Positions 1 through 8,223 of a DNA stretch of 13,108 bases are shown in pieces; the first letter of the stretch is position 1, and every line of letters starts with the position of its first letter. A model generated the notes under the pieces. That model was not told the DNA's origin, did no database searches, and saw only the letters and a list, made by a program, of their open reading frames with translations. The translations under genes were made by a program, and so were the position numbers. Source of the DNA: JAYZAP01 sp964645285 (GTDB lineage Bacteria; Pseudomonadota; Alphaproteobacteria; JAAXGF01); contig CAZYDR010000102.1 of NCBI GenBank assembly GCA_964645285.1, forward strand, positions 1 through 13,108, given 5' to 3'.

Positions 1-283
1 GGGTCCAATTACAATTGGGCGTAATCAAGCTGCAAGTAACGCCGGTTGCGGGCCCTCGCAACCAATTATCCAGGGATCGGCACGAAAGCCGAAACCGGCG
101 TACGAAATGGTTGGCATCGAGCCCCCGATTTGAACCTGCGACAATTCCCTGATACATCAAATAAATTCCCTGTTCAGCCTCATAAATTCCCTGTTCCGAA
201 GTTTAGGGAATTTGGCTGCAACTGACTGATACCATGCGGTAATTCGAAGCACCCAGGCACACATTCCCTGCTAAATCGCAGAA
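1..283. other. Non-coding left flank with repeated ATTCCCTG motifs
   Basis: I found no convincing protein or RNA gene here. The second half contains the octamer ATTCCCTG in direct orientation at 144-151, 165-172, 186-193 and 263-270, and a reverse-oriented AGGGAAT at 205-211. The motif continues into the neighbouring recombinase-tail repeat. This kind of motif cluster next to a recombinase tail suggests the edge of a mobile element, possibly recombination or attachment sites, but that role is inferred. Confidence 0.5.
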
Positions 284-686
284 TTTCCCTGTAGATAGGA
301 GGTTATCAGGGAATTTTGCCGGAGACGGGTTCGCTCCAGACTGCGTCCACCACCACTCCTCTTCAGCGATATTAGCGACCACAGTACGGACCGGTTATTA
401 CGCCGTGTTTTCCGTAGGTTATGGAGTTACCAGGCTGTGGTTGGTGGCAGAGAGACGCGAGAATCTACACATTTCGGCGCCGATACGCCTACCGTCTCCC
501 GGCCTCGCTTTTTTGACCACAGTTTAGGGCTCAACTGCATCGAATTATCGCGTGAATTCGAGGAGACGGCGCTGTTCAACCCATGAAACCGGCAGATCCC
601 GTACCCGCCTCAAGCGGGCCGCGGTTAATTCAACCGGCTGACAACCGTCGAGAATGGCCTCGACGATGTCCGGAGCCAGGAAGGCG
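284..686. repeat. Recombinase-tail repeat, copy 1 (direct repeat with 12486-12866)
   Basis: This segment aligns with 12486-12866 in the same orientation almost without gaps. The offset is 12202-12203 on the left part and 12180 beyond the N run. It covers the end of a minus-strand serine recombinase and about 250 bases downstream of its stop. One 60-base stretch (301-360 against 12503-12562) differs at about 5 positions, while the next 60 differ at about 16, so the copies are clearly related but diverged. The left edge holds an inverted repeat: TTTCCCTG at 284-291 and CAGGGAAT at 307-314. Conservation of the part past the stop codon suggests it belongs to the mobile element rather than to the host locus. 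Confidence 0.75.
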
Positions 687-793
687 AAGGGGATCATCCG
701 ACCGACGTCGGTACGATCAACACTACACCGCTGGGCCAATTCAGCAATCGAACCCGCCGTGCCTTCCCTGATATCGGCAAACCACTGGCGGGC
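545..793 (-). pseudogene. Serine recombinase remnant, C-terminal end only
   Basis: Read on the minus strand, the last roughly 82 codons match the C-terminal end of large 'recombinase family' serine recombinases. They include a segment ending SIAELAQRCSV, then FLAPDIVEAILDG, then QPVELTAARL, then an EQRRLLEFTR terminus followed by a TAA stop at 545-547. These families use an N-terminal catalytic serine domain and a DNA-binding C-terminal part; only the extreme C-terminus is present here. Homology stops near codon 794-796, exactly where the plus-strand PLP-enzyme homology begins. The open minus frame continues to 1276 only as a shadow of that gene. The remnant cannot encode an active enzyme. 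A second related remnant lies at 12748-12866. Confidence 0.8.
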
Positions 794-1858
794 GTTGAAG
801 ACACTGAAATCGCCTTCAAGACACCGCTCGGCGAGGGGCTGTATTCCTACGCCAGACGGGAAAATCCGACGGTGGCTGCTTGCGAACGGGCGCTTGCCGA
901 AATTGAAATGGCCAAATGGTGCCTTCTGACACCGTGCGGAATGGCCGCGATCAACATCGCTCTTTCCATCTTCAATGACCCCAAGGACGGCCGGCCATTT
1001 CTGTTCCCGGCGGATACGTACGACGGAACGAAAATCTACGCGATCGATGTATTGCGGAAGCAGCGTGGCGTTAATATCAAGTTCGCCGATCCTGCCGGGC
1101 GGAACTCGACGGTATCCAATCTGATCGCGGCCATAGAAAGCGAATCGCCTGCGCTGGTTTACATCGAACCCATATCGAATCCGTTCCTCGATATTATCGA
1201 CGTACCCGCGGTAGCCGAGGTGGCCCATCGTCACGGTGCGCGTGTCGTGGTGGATAATACCTTTGGCACGCCGCATCTAATTCACCCGTTGGATGCCGGC
1301 GCCGATGTGGTCGTGCAGAGCGCCACTAAATATCTGGCGGGGCACAATAATATTCTGGCTGGCGCAATCTGTGTAAACGACCCCGACTTGCGCGCCAGGC
1401 TTCATACCCACCGCAATACCATCGGGTCGGTGATGAGCCCGGACGACGCGGGGCGGTTGAAGACACAACTGCAGACGTTTTCCCTGCGGCTCGCCCGGCA
1501 AAGCGCGACGGCTATGGAGATCGCAGCCTATCTCGAAGACCACCCGGCCATAACCAAGGTTCGCTATCCGGGCCTCACATCCCATCCCAATCACGATCTG
1601 GCGCGAAAGATTTTCGGCAACCGCGGTTTCGGCGGGATGATTACCTTCGACCTAGCACGGGATGAGGCGGGCTCAAGCCGCTTCGTCGACGACCTGTCTC
1701 CCCACATCCCTCACATCGGGTCTCTGGGAGATGTGAACACCACCTTTCTCCATGTCAAAGCATGTTTCGGGGAGGGTTACGAGCCCTCGACGATCAGGCT
1801 GTCAGTCGGAATCGAGCCTGTTGAACAAATCATAAGCAGCCTGGAGCAGGCTTTATGA
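794..1858 (+). pseudogene. 5'-truncated cystathionine gamma-synthase / methionine gamma-lyase-like PLP enzyme
   Basis: This belongs to the Cys/Met metabolism PLP family, fold type I, which performs gamma-elimination or gamma-replacement on homoserine esters, cystathionine or methionine in the cytoplasm. Visible motifs are YSYARRENPT at 842-871, the ADTYDGT tyrosine, the VVVDNTF aspartate, and the PLP-binding lysine in QSATKYLAGH (codon 1328-1330). The C-terminal RLSVGIEP motif is complete, so the 3' end is intact. The frame is open from 629 but has no ATG, GTG or TTG upstream of the GTG at 872. Starting there would remove the YxYAR motif, whose Tyr and Arg contact the PLP phosphate of the partner subunit. 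About the first 40 residues of the family are replaced by the recombinase remnant. It is probably non-functional, although a 328-residue product from 872 is formally possible. Family members cannot be told apart by reading alone. Confidence 0.75.
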
Positions 1859-2052
1859 CGTGCTGACTGACGTTCAATCCGTGACGAAGCTGTAGGTGTC
1901 GTTGGACAGGTTACCAGTCCACGACCATAATAGTTAACGTGTCAATGCTGCGGTGGAACGATGGTACGATTTTCACGGATTTAGATGTCATCTGGGGAAT
2001 GTCGGCTGAGAGTATCTCCAGACAATATACGGATAATCGGAGGGACCGAGAC
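1859..2052 (+). promoter_or_regulatory. Structured leader upstream of the methyltransferase gene
   Basis: This gap contains two hairpins. The first pairs 1898-1907 with 1917-1925 (nine pairs, one bulged T) around a nine-base loop. The second pairs TCTGGGGA at 1991-1998 with TCTCCAGA at 2015-2022 (one G-T wobble) around a 16-base loop, ending 16 bases before the Shine-Dalgarno sequence. The first may end transcription of the PLP gene, but no T-run follows it. The pair could instead form a cis-regulatory leader. I do not recognise a known riboswitch consensus. Confidence 0.35.
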
Positions 2053-3006
2053 ATGAGTGAATATGCGAACCTTGAGCGGCGCATAGCGGACCGCGAAGTC
2101 ATCATGCTCGACGGCGCCGTCGGCAGCCGGCTTCAGACCATGGGCGTGCCTATGTCGGGCTTTGCCTGGGCGGCGTCGGCGCTTGAGAGCCACTCCTCCA
2201 CCGTGCGCCGCATGCACGAGCAGTATATCGCCGCCGGCGCCGACATCATCACCACCAACACCTACGCCTCGGCGCGCCATAACCTGGAGCCCCTCGGCCT
2301 CGTCGACAAGGTTACGGAGCTCAATATACGCGCCGTCGCCCTGGCCCAGGACGCCCGCGACAAGGCGGCCAAGGACCGTCCGGTGCTGATCGCCGGCTCG
2401 GTCTCGAGCTTCGGCATTCGGGTCGCCAACGAAGGCGACTACGCCCAACGATGGACCGAAACCTCGGAAGCCCAGGCTCAGGCCAACCTGCACCATCAGG
2501 CCGAGATACTGGCCGAGGCCGGGGTCGATTTTCTGCTCGCCGAAGCGTCCGGCGGCAATACCCACCGCAAGTGGGTGGTCGAGGCCTGCGTCGCCACCGG
2601 CCTGCCGGTATGGCCCGGCTTCAAAGTCAGGTTCGACGACGGCGAGAAGATTCCCCGGCTGGGTTACGTCTCAGCGCAGACCATCGGCGAGGGCTTCGAC
2701 GAAGTCGTTGCCATCGGCGGCTCGGTGGCCTGTATTTTCCATTCGTCGGTGGCCGAGACCGACGCGGCGCTCGACATGGTGCGCCCCAAGTGGCAGGGCC
2801 CGATCTGCGTCTATCCCGAGGCCGAGCGCGACGACTACACCCGCGTCTACCGCGATAGCGCGACAACGCCGGTGACGCCCGATGAATTCGTCGCCTGGGC
2901 CACCGACCGCGTCACCGACGGAGTGCAGATAATCGGCGGTTGCTGCGGCATCGAGATCGATCATATGCGGCCGCTGCGCGATGCCCTGCCGAGCCGCTTG
3001 CCCTAG
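2053..3006 (+). CDS. Homocysteine S-methyltransferase family protein
   Basis: The 317-residue protein is a cobalamin-independent, zinc-dependent methyltransferase of the family that includes MmuM and betaine-homocysteine methyltransferase. These transfer a methyl group from a sulfonium or betaine donor to homocysteine in the cytoplasm. It shows the N-terminal LDGAVGSRL motif (19-27), the TTNTYAS motif (67-73), and the three expected Zn ligands: Cys227 in SVACIFHS, and Cys297 and Cys298 in GGCCGI. The start at 2053 is chosen because GGAGGG lies eight bases upstream and the family begins about here; an upstream in-frame ATG at 1939 would add 38 residues without homology. The oxidase gene begins 12 bases downstream, so the two are probably co-transcribed. 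Length and motifs look complete. The methyl donor is unknown, and other S-methyl acceptors are possible. Confidence 0.85.
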   Translation: MSEYANLERRIADREVIMLDGAVGSRLQTMGVPMSGFAWAASALESHSSTVRRMHEQYIAAGADIITTNTYASARHNLEPLGLVDKVTELNIRAVALAQDARDKAAKDRPVLIAGSVSSFGIRVANEGDYAQRWTETSEAQAQANLHHQAEILAEAGVDFLLAEASGGNTHRKWVVEACVATGLPVWPGFKVRFDDGEKIPRLGYVSAQTIGEGFDEVVAIGGSVACIFHSSVAETDAALDMVRPKWQGPICVYPEAERDDYTRVYRDSATTPVTPDEFVAWATDRVTDGVQIIGGCCGIEIDHMRPLRDALPSRLP

Positions 3007-3018
3007 TGGATAGAACCC

Positions 3019-4317
3019 ATGACCAGCCATGACCCTCTTCTTACCGACCTACGACAGGCGTCGGGATGGTACGCCATACTGCCGGAACCGGCGCCGGCCA
3101 ACCGCCTCAAGGATCATCAAACCGCCGACTGGGTGGTGGTCGGCGCCGGGGTCACCGGTCTTGCCGCTGCCCGCCGGCTTGGCGAACTGGCGCCCGACGC
3201 GCGGGTTCTTCTGCTTGAGCAATACCGGGTCGGATACGGCTGCTCGGGGCGCAACGCCGGCTTCATCATCGACACCCCGCACCTCACCGAGGAGCTTGGC
3301 ATCGAAGACAATCGCCGTGTCTCGCGGCTGGTGGTGACCGGGCTTGCCGAGCTCGACAGCCTTGTCCACAAGCACAACATCGATTGTGAGTGGTCGCCCG
3401 TTGGTCACCTGACCGCCGTGGTCGGCGCCGATAGAAACGACAAACTCCAGCACACCATGGAAACTCTCGATGGCGTCGACGAGGTCTATGAGTACCTCGA
3501 CAAGGGCGCCCTCGCCAAGGTGGTGGGAACGGACCATTACCACGCCGCCGTCCTGACGCCCCGCACCGTGCTATTGAACCCGGCGGCCATGTGCCGCGGT
3601 CTCGGCGAAAACATGCCCGACAACGTGGAAGTGTTCGAAGAGTCTCCGGTGCTTCGGGTCGATCCAGGGTCACCCATTCAGATCGAATGTGCGGAAGGCA
3701 CGATCACGACCAAGAATGTAATGCTGACCAACAACGCCTTCGTCGCCAAACTCGGCTTTCTCAAACGCGAGGTTTTTCCGATGCTCAGTTGCGGCAGCCT
3801 GTCGCGGCCGCTTAACGACGACCAACAGGAAGCCCTGGGCGGCGCGGCCGATTGGGGAATAACCGGGGCTGGAACCGTGCGGCGCACCCTATCGAACCGG
3901 ATCCTGGCGCGTCACGGCGCGTTTTACACGGGCGACTTCCGCTTGAGCGAGAGCCGGCGAAGAGCGCTTATGAAATCCCATGAGGCGGGCATAGCCAAGC
4001 GCTTTCCCATGCTCGACAAGCTGGAGTTCGAACACACCTGGGGCGGCGTCTTCTGTATGACCCGGGGTTGGGCTTCACATTTCGGCCGGCTTGAGCCTGG
4101 CGTGTTCACATCGCTTGGTTATTGCGGTGTCGGTCTGCCGCGAGGTACGGCCTCGGGCACCTTGCTCGCCGAGTATGCCTTGGGATCCGAGTCGGATGCG
4201 ATCAAGGATGTTCAGGCCCTATCCGGCCCGAGATCCCTGCCGCCTCAGCCCTTCCTCGGTATCGGTGTTCACGCCCGCCGGGCCTGGTACAACTGGAAAT
4301 CCAGAAACGAGTGGTAG
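3019..4317 (+). CDS. FAD-dependent amino acid / amine oxidoreductase (DadA/PuuB type)
   Basis: This is a 432-residue flavoprotein of the DAO superfamily. The dinucleotide-binding motif VVVGAGVTGLAAA lies at 39-51, followed by an acidic residue ending the second strand (LLLEQ). The GCSGRNAGF motif at 74-82 is typical of gamma-glutamylputrescine oxidase and related amine or amino-acid oxidases. The C-terminus carries the FAD-contacting GYCGVGLPRGTASG segment (367-380) and a short tail ending in PPQPFLGIG. Such enzymes oxidise a C-N bond, giving an imine that hydrolyses to an aldehyde or keto acid plus amine. No signal peptide is seen, so it is likely cytoplasmic. It follows the methyltransferase by 12 bases with only a weak ribosome site, which suggests translational coupling. 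The substrate is unknown; the neighbouring importer probably supplies it. Confidence 0.85.
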   Translation: MTSHDPLLTDLRQASGWYAILPEPAPANRLKDHQTADWVVVGAGVTGLAAARRLGELAPDARVLLLEQYRVGYGCSGRNAGFIIDTPHLTEELGIEDNRRVSRLVVTGLAELDSLVHKHNIDCEWSPVGHLTAVVGADRNDKLQHTMETLDGVDEVYEYLDKGALAKVVGTDHYHAAVLTPRTVLLNPAAMCRGLGENMPDNVEVFEESPVLRVDPGSPIQIECAEGTITTKNVMLTNNAFVAKLGFLKREVFPMLSCGSLSRPLNDDQQEALGGAADWGITGAGTVRRTLSNRILARHGAFYTGDFRLSESRRRALMKSHEAGIAKRFPMLDKLEFEHTWGGVFCMTRGWASHFGRLEPGVFTSLGYCGVGLPRGTASGTLLAEYALGSESDAIKDVQALSGPRSLPPQPFLGIGVHARRAWYNWKSRNEW

Positions 4318-4495
4318 GGCTATCGCGCCTGCGCTATGCAAAGTTGAGGTCAGGGAATCGCTCGTTTGCTTCAGCCGATACGGTCTTTACCAGGATCCCG
4401 ATGCTTGGCTTGACAAGTTTCAGCACCGACACCAGTGTGCATGGAATGCGTGGTGGTTACATCTATCAAAACAGTTTGAAAATGGGAGACTAATT
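4318..4495 (+). promoter_or_regulatory. Intergenic region with a possible promoter for the transporter genes
   Basis: The 178 bases before the solute-binding protein contain a perfect TTGACA at 4410-4415. At 17 bases spacing the -10 box would be CAGTGT (4433-4438), a poor match, so a promoter here is only a suggestion. A GGGAGA ribosome site at 4484-4489 precedes the ATG by six bases. I see no clear terminator after the oxidase gene. A transporter promoter separate from that of the two enzymes would be common in such loci. Confidence 0.25.
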
Positions 4496-6145
4496 ATGGA
4501 TATCATTATGAAAACCAATAGGGAGCATGTTCATCCGCGCACCCCTGAGTTTAAGGAAATCATTCGCGGCGGACAGATTGCCCGCCGGGCACTGGTTCGT
4601 CACGCTGCCGTATTGGGCGTGAGCCTGAGTATCTTTGGCGCCTCCCTGGTTGGCGCGGCAACGCCTGCGGCAGCAGCCGACGATCCCGTTCGTGGTGGCA
4701 CGCTACGCACTGAATACAACTGGATCCCGTACACCGAAGACCCCGCGACTGATGGCATCGGCACCGGCATGGTCGGGTTGTCGATCGCCGAATCCTTGGT
4801 TTGGGTCGGCGAGAACGGCGCGCCCCAACCGCAGTTGATCAAATCATGGGAGGTCAACGCAGATACCACCGAGTGGATCCTCCACCTTCAGGAAGGCGTG
4901 ACATTCAACAACGGCAAGGCCTTCGGCGCCGATGATGTGATTTGGAACCTCAATCACTGGATGGACCCGGACGTTGGATCGTCCCTGGGCGCGGCGCTCG
5001 ATTTCCTGTCGCCCGAAGGGATTATCAAGATCGATGACCTGACCATCAAACTCAGCCTCAATCGCCCGAATGCTGACGTCCTTCTGGCATTTTATGACTA
5101 TCCGAGCATGATCGCGCCTGAGGGCGGCTGGACCGATTTCTACAGCGGTGATCCGGCTGACGCCATTGGTACCGGGCCATTCCTGATGTCGGAATTTGTA
5201 CCAGACGAGCGGTTTGTCCTGGTGCGCAACCCGAACTATTGGCGTAAGGGGGCCGACGGCCAATCGCTGCCCTACCTGGATAAGGTTGTCGTTACCGCCG
5301 GCTGGGATGACGCCACGCGACTGGCGGCCCTCATCGCCGGCGAGGCGGAAATATTGGCTCCGAGGGCCGGGATTATCGAAGAGCTCCAGAAGTATCCCAA
5401 CGAAATCAATATCGAACCCCGCCTCACGGGCTGGGTTACGCCCATCGTAATGCGTGTCGATATGCCGCCCTTCGATGACCCGCGGGTACGCAATGCCCTG
5501 CGGCTGGTGCAGGACCGGGCGAAGATCCAGCAGCTCGTCATGCCCTTGGGCCCGGTGGGCTATGATCACTGGATCCCGTCCACGGACGCGGCCTATTGCG
5601 CCGAGGCCGACGCCGGCGGACTTCCGCAAGATATCGAAAAGGCCAAGGCACTGCTGGCCGATGCTGGTTACCCCGACGGTATCGATCTCGAGCTCGCCCT
5701 GTCTGATGATTCCCATCGCCCGGCCTACGCCCAGGTGTACAAGGAGATGGCGGCCGAGGCCGGCATCAACATCAGCCTCAACATGCTTCCCAGTTCAGCC
5801 TTCTGGGACAAGTGGCAGCAGTGGCCGCTTTCCATCAGTGGCTGGAACGGGCGGGTTCCGGCAACGAAGAACATAAATCTGGCACTTCGCTGTGGCGCCG
5901 GCTGGACTGAATCCTACTATTGCAACGAGGAACTCGACGCGCTTTTGGACGAGGCCGACGGCACCGCCGATGTTGAGAAAAAACGTGCCCTGTTCTGCCA
6001 GATCCAGGACATCATGCAGGAGGATTCTGGATACCTCATCCCCTTCTGGGCTGCCTCGTACAGTGCCAACCGGACCAACGTGCATCTACCCGACACCTGG
6101 GCCAGGGGTGGCAATCTCTGGCATGAGATGTGGTTGACTGATTAG
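4496..6145 (+). CDS. ABC transporter substrate-binding protein, family 5 (peptide/opine type)
   Basis: This 549-residue extracytoplasmic protein is the ligand-binding part of a Dpp/Opp-like importer. Residues 30-61 look like a Tat-type signal: an Arg pair in ARRALVRHAAVLG, a hydrophobic stretch to about 53, and an AAAA site with likely cleavage before Asp62. The mature start, DDPVRGGTL, is typical of SBP_bac_5 proteins. Other family marks are the GVTFNNGKAFGADDV region and the GTGPFLMSEFVPDERF segment followed by NPNYW. The start at 4496 is set by the GGGAGA site; the frame is open far upstream into the oxidase gene, but that part is not homologous. The permease genes follow after a terminator hairpin. 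Family 5 proteins bind peptides, opines, nickel or sugars, so the ligand cannot be read from the sequence. Confidence 0.88.
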   Translation: MDIIMKTNREHVHPRTPEFKEIIRGGQIARRALVRHAAVLGVSLSIFGASLVGAATPAAAADDPVRGGTLRTEYNWIPYTEDPATDGIGTGMVGLSIAESLVWVGENGAPQPQLIKSWEVNADTTEWILHLQEGVTFNNGKAFGADDVIWNLNHWMDPDVGSSLGAALDFLSPEGIIKIDDLTIKLSLNRPNADVLLAFYDYPSMIAPEGGWTDFYSGDPADAIGTGPFLMSEFVPDERFVLVRNPNYWRKGADGQSLPYLDKVVVTAGWDDATRLAALIAGEAEILAPRAGIIEELQKYPNEINIEPRLTGWVTPIVMRVDMPPFDDPRVRNALRLVQDRAKIQQLVMPLGPVGYDHWIPSTDAAYCAEADAGGLPQDIEKAKALLADAGYPDGIDLELALSDDSHRPAYAQVYKEMAAEAGINISLNMLPSSAFWDKWQQWPLSISGWNGRVPATKNINLALRCGAGWTESYYCNEELDALLDEADGTADVEKKRALFCQIQDIMQEDSGYLIPFWAASYSANRTNVHLPDTWARGGNLWHEMWLTD

Positions 6146-6199
6146 TCGGTACTTACCACAAACCAACCTGGACGGTATAACCCGGGTGGTACGTATGTT

Positions 6200-6242
6200 C
6201 TGTGGCTTCCGGCGATATGCTGGAAGCCACAGGATTTTTTCC
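6200..6242 (+). terminator. Rho-independent terminator / intra-operon attenuator
   Basis: A perfect 11-base-pair stem (CTGTGGCTTCC at 6200-6210, GGAAGCCACAG at 6222-6232) with an 11-base loop is followed by GA and six T. It lies between the binding-protein and permease genes. Partial termination here would give more binding protein than membrane components, a known arrangement in ABC importer operons. It could also be a full terminator if the permeases have their own promoter. Confidence 0.85.
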
Positions 6243-6277
6243 GCCTGAGGTAATGCCACACCCAAAGAGACGTAGAC

Positions 6278-7222
6278 ATGCTTGGGTTTCTGTTGAATCG
6301 CTTAGGCTCGATGGTATTGACCATGCTGGTCATTTCCATGCTGGTCTTTTCTATCGCCGAGGTGGTTCCTATTGACCCCGCGAGAAATGCCCTGGGGCGT
6401 TATGCGTCACAGGTAAAGGTCGATGAACTGCGGGAAAAAATGGGCCTCGACCGCCCCGTGGTGGTGCGTTATTTCGTCTGGATAACCAATGCGCTGCAGG
6501 GGGATTTAGGGGAATCGATCCACTTTCGCCGTCCCGTGAGTGATCTCGTCGCCGTTCGCCTGGGGCGTTCATTGACCCTCGCGACCCTGGGTTTCGCCTT
6601 TATGATTCCGATCGGCCTGGCCTTGGGCTGTATTGCCGGAATGTCTGAAGGTCGACTTCTGGATCGTATCATCTCACTGAGCGGCAGCCTGCTGGTGTCG
6701 GTACCGACGTTCGCCAGTGGGATATTTGTAATTATAGTTTTCGCCATATGGTTGCGCTGGCTTCCCGGCGCGAGCATACCGAACCCCGAGGCGAGTTTAT
6801 TTGATTCCGCCTTGAAGCTTGTTCTGCCGATTTTGGCCTTGTCGTTCGACGAGATCGGCTACTTGATCCGTTTCACCCGCGTCAGCATGGCCGAGGTGAT
6901 GGAAAGTGACTACATTCGGACGGCCGAGCTCAAAGGCCTTTCGAAATGGAAAGTCATCTGGCGGCACGCCTTGCGCAACGCGTTGATTGCGCCCTTCACA
7001 GCCATCATGCTGCACGTCAATTGGCTTATCGGCGGCGTCGTCGTGGTCGAGGTGCTGTTCAATTACCCGGGGTTGGGGCGTCTGTTGCTTGATGCTGCCA
7101 TGAAAGGCGATATCGTGCTGCTTGAGGGCGGTACGCTCGTCCTCACCTTCGTGGCGGTGTCATCCCAGGTTATCGGCGACATCGGCATATACCTTATGAA
7201 CCCACGCATTCGGTTTGAGTGA
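6278..7222 (+). CDS. ABC transporter permease, DppB/OppB type
   Basis: This 314-residue inner-membrane permease of the binding-protein-dependent transport family is the first half of the transmembrane pore. The N-terminus LLNRLGSMVLTMLVISMLVF is the usual first membrane segment, and the short loop with DPARNALG follows it. Further hydrophobic segments lie around 98-122, 134-158, 180-198, 238-260 and 284-306. The cytoplasmic EAA loop, which contacts the ATPase, is visible at 211-235 (YIRTAELKGLSKWK then HALRNALI). The C-terminus NPRIRFE is typical for DppB homologues. It starts 36 bases after the terminator hairpin and is followed closely by the partner permease. Length is slightly below the common 330 or so but nothing appears missing. 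Confidence 0.88.
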   Translation: MLGFLLNRLGSMVLTMLVISMLVFSIAEVVPIDPARNALGRYASQVKVDELREKMGLDRPVVVRYFVWITNALQGDLGESIHFRRPVSDLVAVRLGRSLTLATLGFAFMIPIGLALGCIAGMSEGRLLDRIISLSGSLLVSVPTFASGIFVIIVFAIWLRWLPGASIPNPEASLFDSALKLVLPILALSFDEIGYLIRFTRVSMAEVMESDYIRTAELKGLSKWKVIWRHALRNALIAPFTAIMLHVNWLIGGVVVVEVLFNYPGLGRLLLDAAMKGDIVLLEGGTLVLTFVAVSSQVIGDIGIYLMNPRIRFE

Positions 7223-7248
7223 TCGGTAATAGGACTGGAACCCTGGCC

Positions 7249-8178
7249 ATGAGCGACGGTTCGAATTCATTACGCCCCGGGACATCCCCAACATCGCCGA
7301 CTCTCGGCCAGCGGGATAAGGCAGGCGGGTTCCGAAGGTTACCCGCACCAATGGCGTGGATATTTAAAAAGATATCTGAACTCAGCCAATCCAAAAGCGC
7401 GATGATTGGCGCGCTCATCGTCTTTACCTGGTTCTTTGTCGCCGTCGCCGCGCCACTCATATCGCCTTACTCGCCGACCGGATTGGACGGCACCAGGCTC
7501 GAGTCACCCTCGTTTACGCACTGGCTAGGAACGGACCACGTGGGGCGAGATGTGATGAGCCGCCTGTTCTGGGGTACGCAGGTGGTTATCTTGTTGGCGC
7601 CGCTATCCGTCCTTTTGGGCATCCTGATCGCCGCCCCGTTGGGACTCATTTCGGGCTATGTCGGCGGCCGGATTGACGCTCTTATCATGCGCTTCATTGA
7701 CATCCTCCTGTCATTCCCGACGCTGCTGATCTACATCCTGATTATCACCAGCGTCGGCGCCTCGGTGCTCAACGTCGTTATCGCTATCGCGCTGGGGTCC
7801 ATTCCGCCTATCACGCGTATCGTGCGTAGCCTCGTGCTCGACGAACGCACCAAGGATTACGTCAACGCTGCCCGGCTACGCGGCGAGCGGCGAAGTTATA
7901 TCCTGCTGTGGGAAATCCTTCCCAACGTGCGCGGGCCGATCATCGTCGATAGCTGCATTCGGGTCGGCTACGCCATCATGGCGATCGGCTCTCTGGGCTT
8001 CCTCGGTTTGGGCATTCCACCGCCGACGCCAGACTGGGGCGGAATGATCAACGAGGGACGAAAGTGGATATTTATGATGCCCTGGGTGGTTTTGGCGCCG
8101 GCGATGGCGCTGAGTTCGGTCGTTATCGGGCTCAATCTGCTTGCCGATGGGCTCAGAGAAATTGGCCAACAGCGCTAG
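7249..8178 (+). CDS. ABC transporter permease, DppC/OppC type
   Basis: This 309-residue protein is the second permease of the importer. A poorly conserved polar N-terminal tail of about 40 residues precedes the first membrane segment (53-72). Next comes the periplasmic segment HWLGTDHVGRDVMSRLFWG (91-109), a hallmark of DppC and OppC proteins. Membrane segments around 112-137, 153-168, 171-186 and two nearer the C-terminus follow. The EAA loop DYVNAARLRGERRSYIL is at 203-219. I chose the ATG at 7249 because GGAA sits eight bases upstream; a GTG at 7219 overlapping the preceding stop codon would add ten residues but has no ribosome site. It forms a heterodimer with the upstream permease. Confidence 0.88.
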   Translation: MSDGSNSLRPGTSPTSPTLGQRDKAGGFRRLPAPMAWIFKKISELSQSKSAMIGALIVFTWFFVAVAAPLISPYSPTGLDGTRLESPSFTHWLGTDHVGRDVMSRLFWGTQVVILLAPLSVLLGILIAAPLGLISGYVGGRIDALIMRFIDILLSFPTLLIYILIITSVGASVLNVVIAIALGSIPPITRIVRSLVLDERTKDYVNAARLRGERRSYILLWEILPNVRGPIIVDSCIRVGYAIMAIGSLGFLGLGIPPPTPDWGGMINEGRKWIFMMPWVVLAPAMALSSVVIGLNLLADGLREIGQQR

Positions 8179-8223
8179 TGTGCCGATCCAATCAAGGCAG
8201 GGAGAGGATAGAAAGTTCGTCTC

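Noticed and set aside
108..146. tRNA-like sequence on the minus strand (GGTTCAAATC followed by a CCA)
   Set aside because: The bases flanking the TTCAAAT loop do not form a T stem, and no anticodon arm or acceptor pairing could be built around it.
545..1276. Long minus-strand open frame of 243 codons
   Set aside because: Only the part below about 794 resembles a protein family (serine recombinase tail). The rest is the antisense of a clear PLP-enzyme gene.
1990..2046. Resemblance to a TPP riboswitch (CTGAGAG, GGATAAT and AGGGA in order)
   Set aside because: The conserved ACCTGAT core is missing and helix spacing does not fit, and the downstream gene is not thiamine related. I treat the match as chance.
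1939..2052. Upstream start extending the methyltransferase by 38 residues
   Set aside because: No ribosome site, no family-like sequence in the extension, and a strong GGAGGG site just before the ATG at 2053.
4091..4495. N-terminal extension of the solute-binding protein overlapping the oxidase gene
   Set aside because: The extension lies in another frame of the oxidase 3' end and would bury the signal peptide; the ATG at 4496 has a good ribosome site.
4844..5716. Minus-strand open frame of 290 codons inside the binding-protein gene
   Set aside because: It is antisense to a gene with clear family motifs, shows no recognisable domain, and is explained by GC-rich codon bias.
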